64,000 nt of DNA, taken from Aselliscus stoliczkanus (lineage: Eukaryota > Chordata > Mammalia > Chiroptera > Hipposideridae). Below, one piece after another: positions 58,340 through 64,000 of the stretch. Below the pieces are notes generated by a model, which was not told the DNA's origin, made no database searches, and saw only the letters and a list, made by a program, of their open reading frames with translations. A program made the translations under genes and the position numbers. The DNA lies in the NCBI GenBank assembly GCA_033961575.1, contig CM066731.1:82171501-82235500 (forward strand), read 5' to 3'. Within the stretch, counting starts at the first letter, position 1. Each line of letters begins with the position of its first letter.

Positions 58340-58530
58340 AAAGCTTACTATATACCCTCACTGGGCTCCACATTTTGCAAACTTTATTTCACTTTCATTG
58401 TCAAAACAATGCTGTAAGATTCATGTTCATGTCCCTGCTTTATAGACAGAAAACTCAGGTTCAGAGATGTGAAATCACTTGTTCAAGGTCACTCTACTAA
58501 AGTGGCAGGTCCAGGATGTGCTCTTTGCCT
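58340..58530 (-). mobile_element. MIR SINE
   Basis: TTTATAGACAGAAAACTCAG, GAAATCACTTGTTCAAGGTC and AAAGTGGCAGGTCCAGGAT are reverse MIR. Confidence 0.8.
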
Positions 58531-58834
58531 CCTAAGGTGCCCTCGTCCTCAGCTGGGGCCTCTGAAGGCTCCATAACACCCTGCCCTCCACACCATTCCC
58601 ACCTCAGCACTAAACATGATAGACCGGGTGGCCTCTTCCTCTTCAGTTAGCTGACAGGGTCTCTCCTGGGAGTTCCAGAAGACTCTTCTCAGTGCTCATT
58701 GTTTCCTGGTAAAAGAGGTGAGGCTGGAAAGTCACCTCTAATCAGCATGGGGAGAAAGGCTGTAGAGTCCACGGTAAAAATTTGCACCATGAAATCCTCA
58801 GGATAAATAGATCAGTATAAATTTAGAGTTTTGT

Positions 58835-59356
58835 GGGCTGGCCAAGTGGCTCATTTGGTTAAGAGTTAGCTTAAGAGTTAGCTTAAGAGTGCGAACTCTG
58901 AGTAGCAGGGCCGCCGGTTTGATTCCGACACGGGCCAGTGACATTAAGCCCAAGCTGAGCTGCCGCTGGCAGGATGACTCATCTGGTGAGAGCACGTGCT
59001 CCCAATAACAAGATTGCCTGTTTGATGGTGGGCTACGCCCACCTGCAGTTAAACCTGAACTTGGCGCTTGAACTGAGCTGCCACACGGATGGCTCAGTGG
59101 ATAGAGCATGTGCTCTTAACAACAAAAGGCTGCTGGTTCGACTCCCACCTGGGATGGTGGCTACGTCCACCCGCAATTAAGACTGTAACACAACACCTTG
59201 AGCTTAGAGGCTATGAACTGTCGATGGGCAGCCAGATTGTGACTGGTGCTCTCCACAACTAAGATCAAAGAACAACAACTTGGCTGGTTCCCCCCGACCC
59301 AACTCGCCAACACTGTTCCCCTCCAATTAAAATAATAATAATAATAATAAAAATAA
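58835..59356 (+). mobile_element. Type-B trimeric tRNA SINE with internal 12-bp duplication and (AAT)n tail
   Basis: Three modules as in 36984-37487. AAGAGTTAGCTT is tandemly doubled at 58861-58884, between the A and B boxes of module 1. The tail is TAATAATAATAATAATAA instead of a pure A-run. Confidence 0.92.
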
Positions 59357-59369
59357 ATAAATATAGCGT

Positions 59370-59512
59370 TTTGAGAATGGGATCTGGAGCCAGACTGCTG
59401 GTTTCAAATCTTGGCTCTGCCACTTACAAAGCTTTATGATTTGGGGCAAATTTCTTCACCTTGCTGTGCTGTTTGCTTGCCTGTAAAATTGAAATATTAT
59501 TATCAACTACAC
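59370..59512 (+). mobile_element. MIR SINE
   Basis: GGGATCTGGAGCCAGACTGC, TTCAAATCTTGGCTCTGCCA and GCCTGTAAAATTGAAATATT. Confidence 0.88.
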
Positions 59513-62500
59513 GTTCCAATTTGGAAGTAAATTGCAAAAATGCCTCCAACTCCCAGCCTGGGCCTGCTGGCCTCCCTGACAGTTCTGTGTCTGGTGCACA
59601 ATAAAGGGCCCATAAATGTTACTATGGGGAGGTGGGGGGCAGGCCTCACTGGGTGAGGACCCACACGTCCATCTGGGACCCAGCCTGTGATATATACACA
59701 CATGGGGATCAGGTTCCATGTTTAGGTGCCCAGATCCAGGTTGGCTGCTGGCTGGTGGGGACAGAGGCAGTAGAGCCTGCTCGAGTCGGGGATGGGCAGG
59801 CAAATGCCAGCACCGTGACTCTCGGACTCCTGTCCCATATTTGAGGAGTCTGGATGTGTATGTGTGTGTGGGGTGGGGTGGGGGAGGTATTTGTATGCTG
59901 ATGTAGCTCTGAGAGCCATTAACATGAAGAGGACATGGCTCACTAGAACAATGTTCCCTAGGGACCGCGGGCAGACTGCTGCTGACAGAGGTGTGCAGCA
60001 GGCATCTGAGAAGGAAGATGCAGGGTAACCTCTCATCTGGTCCATCTGCAAAACCTTAGAGCATGTTTTTCCATCTTTCTGTAATCAACCCCAAACTGCA
60101 TGCAGGGGCACAATATATCACAAAATTTTACAGGTCACCTTCCCCTAAAGCCTGTTGGGGTCCCTGGTTCCCTGAGTAGTAATCTGTATCCTGTAGGAAA
60201 TGACCCAGGAGTGTCCTGGTTTCCCCACTGAAATCAGTAACCATGGGAGACTGGGCTAGGCTCTGCCCTTGGAAAGTCCCACATTGGGAAGACAGGACAG
60301 TGTCATATACGATTCATACGTCTTTGCCCAGGGTGCCCAGCCAGCCTTAATGTGATTGCTCAGAGACTCTAAAAAGCCAGGACCATCTGTCATAGCCGAA
60401 GAGCCTCATTCACGTATTCAAAAATGTTACGGAGAGCCTCGTACACACAACATGTAACCCTGCCCTTGCATGTAATTTCAGTAGGAGATGCTAAGCCACT
60501 AACTCCATGACAACTTCATTATTTAATTACAGCAAGGGCTAGGGAAAGGCACAGAATGCTCACAGGGCATGACAGGGCTCCTGGAGTCAGGTCCTTGAGT
60601 CATCCTGCAGGAGGAGCACAGAATAATTGAGCAAAGCAGACAGAGGCAGTAGATAGGAGAGTACCTCAGGGGAGACACAGGAGGGGACGCAGTTAAGGAA
60701 GCACAGTGCTCGTGAGGCCACCATCCCCAGAGCTGAGGGAAGTGGGACACAGGACTGTCAGGGAGGCCAGCAGGCCGAGGCTGGGAAATGAGGCTACAGT
60801 CAGAAAGCACAGGGATGCCTGTAAAAGGCTTTAAGCAGGAGAAACTAGTCAGACTTGAACTTCCATAGGTGGGGACAATGGGCAGGAAGCCCAGGTGAGG
60901 GCAAAGATGGAGCTAAGAGCCCCTAGGCAGGGAAATCACCAAGGCTGGGCTTAGCTGTGAGGTGGGTGGTGGGCTGAGGGAAGGGATGCCGAGCCCAAAG
61001 CAGTCTCTCAGCAGCTGTTGCCTGCCTGCCTACCTGCCAGGGGAGGGGGCTGCTGTGGGAGGGTTCTGCCATGGTCACGCTGGTCAGATGGTCACGCTGC
61101 CTGAGCTGGAGCCAGGCTTGGAGGATGGGTAGAAGGCAGTGAGGAGGGGCAGCTCACAGGATGGAGCCTCCATGAGCAGGAAGTTTAGAGGTGGGGCCAT
61201 GCAAAGCATGTGTGGGGGACTGGGAACAGCCCATGAGTGGAGACAAAGTTTGACATGGAATAGAGGGAGCCAAGTAAGCAGCCATTTCAGGAGGTTCTGC
61301 CCCGACACATGTACAATGGGGCTCCCTTACCTTACTATTTGGGCAGACGGGGAATGCCTGATGCCACCATCTTGGCTCTTGCAGTAGAGTATGGTTGGGT
61401 GGGATCAGAGAGTGGTAAAAAGTGGAGCTCATTGAGTCCAGGCTCCCAATGACACTTCTCCAGCCCAGATTAGATGGTCCCATGTGGCTGCAGCAGCTTG
61501 ATGACAGGTTGAGGGGCTACTGAAGCGGTTTTTCCCAGAGTGGGCACTTGCTCACCCACTTGCTAACCCATCCATCTATGCATTCCTCGTCTGTGCCCAA
61601 TGCTGAGATTGGGTGCTCTGCCTGCAGTAACTCAGTCTGCCCAGGCCCGATGTGGGCACCTACAGGCTGGCACAGAATGGAGCCAGCACACTGAGTGCCA
61701 GCCCAGTGAAGGACCCAGAAGGAAGGCGTGCCTCCCTGCTCTGCTCACTCTCCATTCACGGTCCCCTGTAGGAACTATGTGCCACTACTATGGGTCTCCT
61801 GTACTGCTTTGTAGCCTTCCCTGAGTGACACTGGCACCAGGTCTGACTTCTTTAGCTCTTCCAGGGAAAACATAATTGCCAATAAAAACAATACAGAAGC
61901 CTGGCTTGCTGACCATCCCCACTGGAGTCTCCTGTCCAAGGATCAAAAGTGGGGTCTCCTCTATCCTCCACCAGAGGATGCAGCCTCCCCTGGGTCCTGA
62001 ATGTGACACCAGCCCCAGTCCACTGCCCACCTCCACCCACTGGCTCTCCTCACAGCCCTGTGAGCCAAGTTCATCTCCATCTCCCCTCGCTGCTCCCACC
62101 TTACTCTCCTCTCCAAGCCCTGACCAGGCTCTGGACCCCATCAGCAGGCTCCCTCCCCGCGGGGCTGTTTGGCAATGGCTTCTTCCTCCCTCTTCCTTTG
62201 ACCAGAGCTCCGGCCAGGTCTCCCTTGCCCCAGGTCTCGCCAGGTTCTAGCAACACTCTCTCCATCTGGTCCAGGGGCTCTCCTGGGGCCCACCATGCCT
62301 GGTTGGCTGCCCAGCCCTCTCTGAGCATGCCATCTGCACGGCGTACACGACCCTTAATGCCCTACTATAAACTCATATTTCCCAACCTCTTAGGCGTACA
62401 TTAGCTTATCTTAGCCTCTCAAAGCTTTCAATCTCTACTACAGTTGAAAGAAATTGGGAATTGACCCTCACACAAACTCTGGGATGGTTCTTCACTGCAG

Positions 62501-62597
62501 TAAAGTGTTCACATCCTGCAAGCACCTGTTACGGTGAGATGTGTCCTGACCTCCACAGCCCACTGGTATTCAAAGACCAAGAACAAGGGATATCCTG
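59513..62597. other. Unassigned intergenic DNA downstream of TMEM177
   Basis: A short GT-rich run is at 59850-59885. I see no gene, SINE or LTR over about 3 kb, which makes this the longest repeat-poor stretch in the window. Regulatory content cannot be judged by eye. Confidence 0.45.
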
Positions 62598-62603
62598 TTT
62601 ATT
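62598..62603 (-). terminator. Candidate polyadenylation signal for TMEM177
   Basis: TTTATT on the plus strand is AATAAA on the minus strand, 289 nt past the TGA. It is the first perfect hexamer I find downstream of the gene. A longer 3'UTR using a later signal is possible. Confidence 0.4.
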
Positions 62604-62649
62604 TATGGCACACTCTCTCTCTTCCAGGAGACCCCACAGTTCTGCCAGG

Positions 62650-62785
62650 AAGTTTACATCATCCCCATTTTAGAGTGGAGGAAACCAAGGCTCCGATTCA
62701 TACAGGGATGTGCCCAAGGTCACCGTGATCTTAAGAGGTGGGTTGGGGTAAAAATCTAGGCTGTTTAACTCCAAAGCCTGTGATT
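62650..62785 (-). mobile_element. MIR SINE in the TMEM177 3'UTR
   Basis: CATCCCCATTTTAGAGTGGA, GTGCCCAAGGTCACCGTGAT and TTTAACTCCAAAGCC are reverse MIR; it lies between the TGA and the candidate polyadenylation signal, in the same sense as the gene. Confidence 0.8.
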
Positions 62786-62891
62786 TTTCTCACATTAGGC
62801 TGTGGGTGCAGAGGCACTAAGAGAGTCCCCCAGAGTCAATGGCAGGGTGGTGCCTGCACGAGCTGGAACTGTCCTTGAGATGAGCGACCCC

Positions 62892-63827
62892 TCAGGCACG
62901 GCCTGGGTTGAGTGTTGCCCGCCACATCTGCAGCACCGAGTCCCGGCGGGTCGTGTAGGGTAAATGTTTGATGCGGAACCAGTGTCTGGGAACGACATTC
63001 CCGCTGGGCGTATACAGCTTCTCTCCAGGGCTGCCTAAGAGGCTGCGCAGGGCCAGGTTGGCCGACAGAACCTTCTCATAGAACTCCACTCCACCCCGGG
63101 AATAGGCTGAAGACAGGGAGGCAGTGCGGCGGTCCAGCCAGGCTTCCAGAGCGTGAGTGAGCGAGTCCGTGGAGAAGCTGTAGGCCACAAAGCCTGCCAC
63201 TGCTGCCATCAGGTTGAAGGCAGCCCGTAAGCTCATGGGGCCTCCATAGAGCCCCAGTGCATGCTTGGCACCCACGCTCAGTACCCAGGTTGCTGCTAGG
63301 CAAGCTGGGGCAGGCAGGGCTTGCAGGGCAGCTGCACTGCTCTCCAGGTACACCACCTCCCTGGCCACAGCGAACTTCTGGGCATCATGGGACAGGGTCA
63401 GGGCATCTTTCAGCCGGGCACCTGCTGGACTTTGCCAGTCCACTCTTTGCCCATATATGATCACAGGCCGGTTAGTGTTGGTCACTGTATCACCCAGGAA
63501 GCTGGCAGGGATGCCCACCACAGCCCCAGCAGGGAGTCTCGGGAAGCCAGCACTCACAGGCTGGAAGGTGAAGGTGGTGAAGGCCTCGTAGCAATGGCTT
63601 GATGGGACGCCCATGTCCTGCAGCACTTCTTGGAAGAGTCTCTGTAGCTTTGGGGAGAGCGGGGCTGGCTGGCCCTGAGGCCAGTACTGGTACAGCCATC
63701 GAAGCAAAGGATCTGGGAAGAGGTGGTGAGAGATTTGGGCCCCAAACAGGCCTGCACAAGAACCCACCAAAAGGCCTGTCCTGTGTCTCTGCACAAATGC
63801 TGCGGCTCGCCATAGGGGACCTGCCAT
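62892..63827 (-). CDS. TMEM177: TMEM177, transmembrane protein 177 (complete, 311 aa)
   Basis: The frame is open from ATG at 63827 to TGA at 62892 and gives 311 residues, the length I recall for mammalian TMEM177; the start MAGPLWRAAAFVQRHRTG and the end RRDSVLQMWRATLNPGRA match the family closely. An in-frame GTG at 63839 would add four residues, but the ATG is the conserved start. Hydrophobic stretches lie at about residues 17-37, 168-192 and 200-219, with conserved soluble segments between and after them. Established knowledge: TMEM177 is a mitochondrial inner-membrane protein that associates with COX20 and newly made COX2 during cytochrome c oxidase assembly. The coding region is in one exon, and a 3' splice site lies 22 nt upstream of the ATG, as expected for a gene with a separate 5'UTR exon. 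No frame break is seen. Confidence 0.96.
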   Translation of the reverse strand: MAGPLWRAAAFVQRHRTGLLVGSCAGLFGAQISHHLFPDPLLRWLYQYWPQGQPAPLSPKLQRLFQEVLQDMGVPSSHCYEAFTTFTFQPVSAGFPRLPAGAVVGIPASFLGDTVTNTNRPVIIYGQRVDWQSPAGARLKDALTLSHDAQKFAVAREVVYLESSAAALQALPAPACLAATWVLSVGAKHALGLYGGPMSLRAAFNLMAAVAGFVAYSFSTDSLTHALEAWLDRRTASLSSAYSRGGVEFYEKVLSANLALRSLLGSPGEKLYTPSGNVVPRHWFRIKHLPYTTRRDSVLQMWRATLNPGRA

Positions 63828-63870
63828 GAATGCTGCCACTGGTATAAACCTGGGCCAAAAGAAGAGAAGT
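63828..63870 (-). promoter_or_regulatory. TMEM177: 3' splice site of the TMEM177 coding exon, with 22-nt 5'UTR remainder
   Basis: Read on the minus strand, a branch-point-like GCTGACT (branch A near 63870) is followed by a pyrimidine run TTCTCTTCTTTT and GGCCCAG. The exon would therefore begin at 63849 and the ATG follows 22 nt later. The first exon and promoter are presumably beyond 64000. The base at -3 of the ATG is T with G at +4, so the Kozak context is only moderate. Confidence 0.7.
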
Positions 63871-63948
63871 CAGCCAACAGTTCTCCAGGTCTGCCTGCGT
63901 ACTGAACACCCCCCAGGGCCATATCCTTTCTAACTGGGGCAATATAGC

Positions 63949-64000
63949 ACAGTGGTGACAGCATGGGTTTTGGAGCCTGAGTTCAAATCTCAGCTCCATC
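63949..64000 (+). mobile_element. MIR SINE, cut by the window end
   Basis: CACAGTGGTGACAGCATGGG, TTTTGGAGCCTGAGTTCAAA and TCTCAGCTCC are the tRNA-like MIR head. It lies in the TMEM177 intron. Confidence 0.88.

Noticed and set aside
61788..62404. Pro/Ser-rich frames downstream of TMEM177
   Set aside because: Open on both strands because of GC-rich composition; no recognisable protein.
63828..63839. Upstream in-frame start giving a 315-residue TMEM177
   Set aside because: The codon at 63839 is GTG; the conserved ATG at 63827 gives the known 311-residue length.

Overview
The window reads as an ordinary mammalian nuclear intergenic region. It is dense in retroelement fossils, with ancient mammalian repeats (MIR, L2, MER5-like, Tigger1-like, MaLR-type LTRs) lying beside younger lineage-specific elements. 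The only protein-coding gene I can support is TMEM177, on the minus strand at the far right end (CDS 62892-63827, intact, 311 codons). From memory of mammalian gene order, TMEM177 is followed by PTPN4 about 60-80 kb beyond its 3' end. The 62 kb to the left would then be TMEM177-PTPN4 intergenic DNA; PTPN4 itself is not seen here.

The host is probably a bat (Chiroptera), with modest confidence. The abundant young SINEs are tRNA-derived, start with GGGCCGGCCGAGTGG-like heads, and end in an AATAAAATCTT/A-tail preceded by repeated CCCCAATTCCCC text. They are not Alu, B1/B2, carnivore, horse or ruminant SINEs. The exact clade cannot be set without a repeat library.

Layout. 1-2815: 5' half of a LINE-1 on the minus strand (5'UTR with tandem monomers, broken ORF1, start of ORF2), itself hit by a SINE. 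2.8-9 kb: mostly unassigned sequence with a MaLR-type LTR, MER5-like and MIR pieces and a (GT)n. 9-25.5 kb: LTR fragments, SINEs, an old LINE, a palindromic MITE. 25.5-26.35 kb: an internally collapsed L1 with a triplicated 3' end. 28.8-34.4 kb: SINEs, LTR fragments, a 111-base purine tract, a solo LTR with a promoter-like layout, and a locally duplicated segment. 37-44 kb: long composite SINEs, a Tigger1-type deletion derivative nested in an LTR, two head-to-head SINE pairs, L1 fragments. 44.4-45.6 kb: antisense retroviral LTR-like sequence. 46-63 kb: L2/MIR-rich, more SINEs, a strong CTCF-like site at 53.1 kb, then TMEM177.

I found no CRISPR array, operon, functional tRNA/rRNA gene or novel gene system. 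The most interesting material is the modular SINE family. One form carries a near-consensus CTCF core in most copies; another is built from three tRNA-like units; a third short form ends at one recurrent junction. Repeat family names are from memory of consensus sequences and should be read as 'resembles'.
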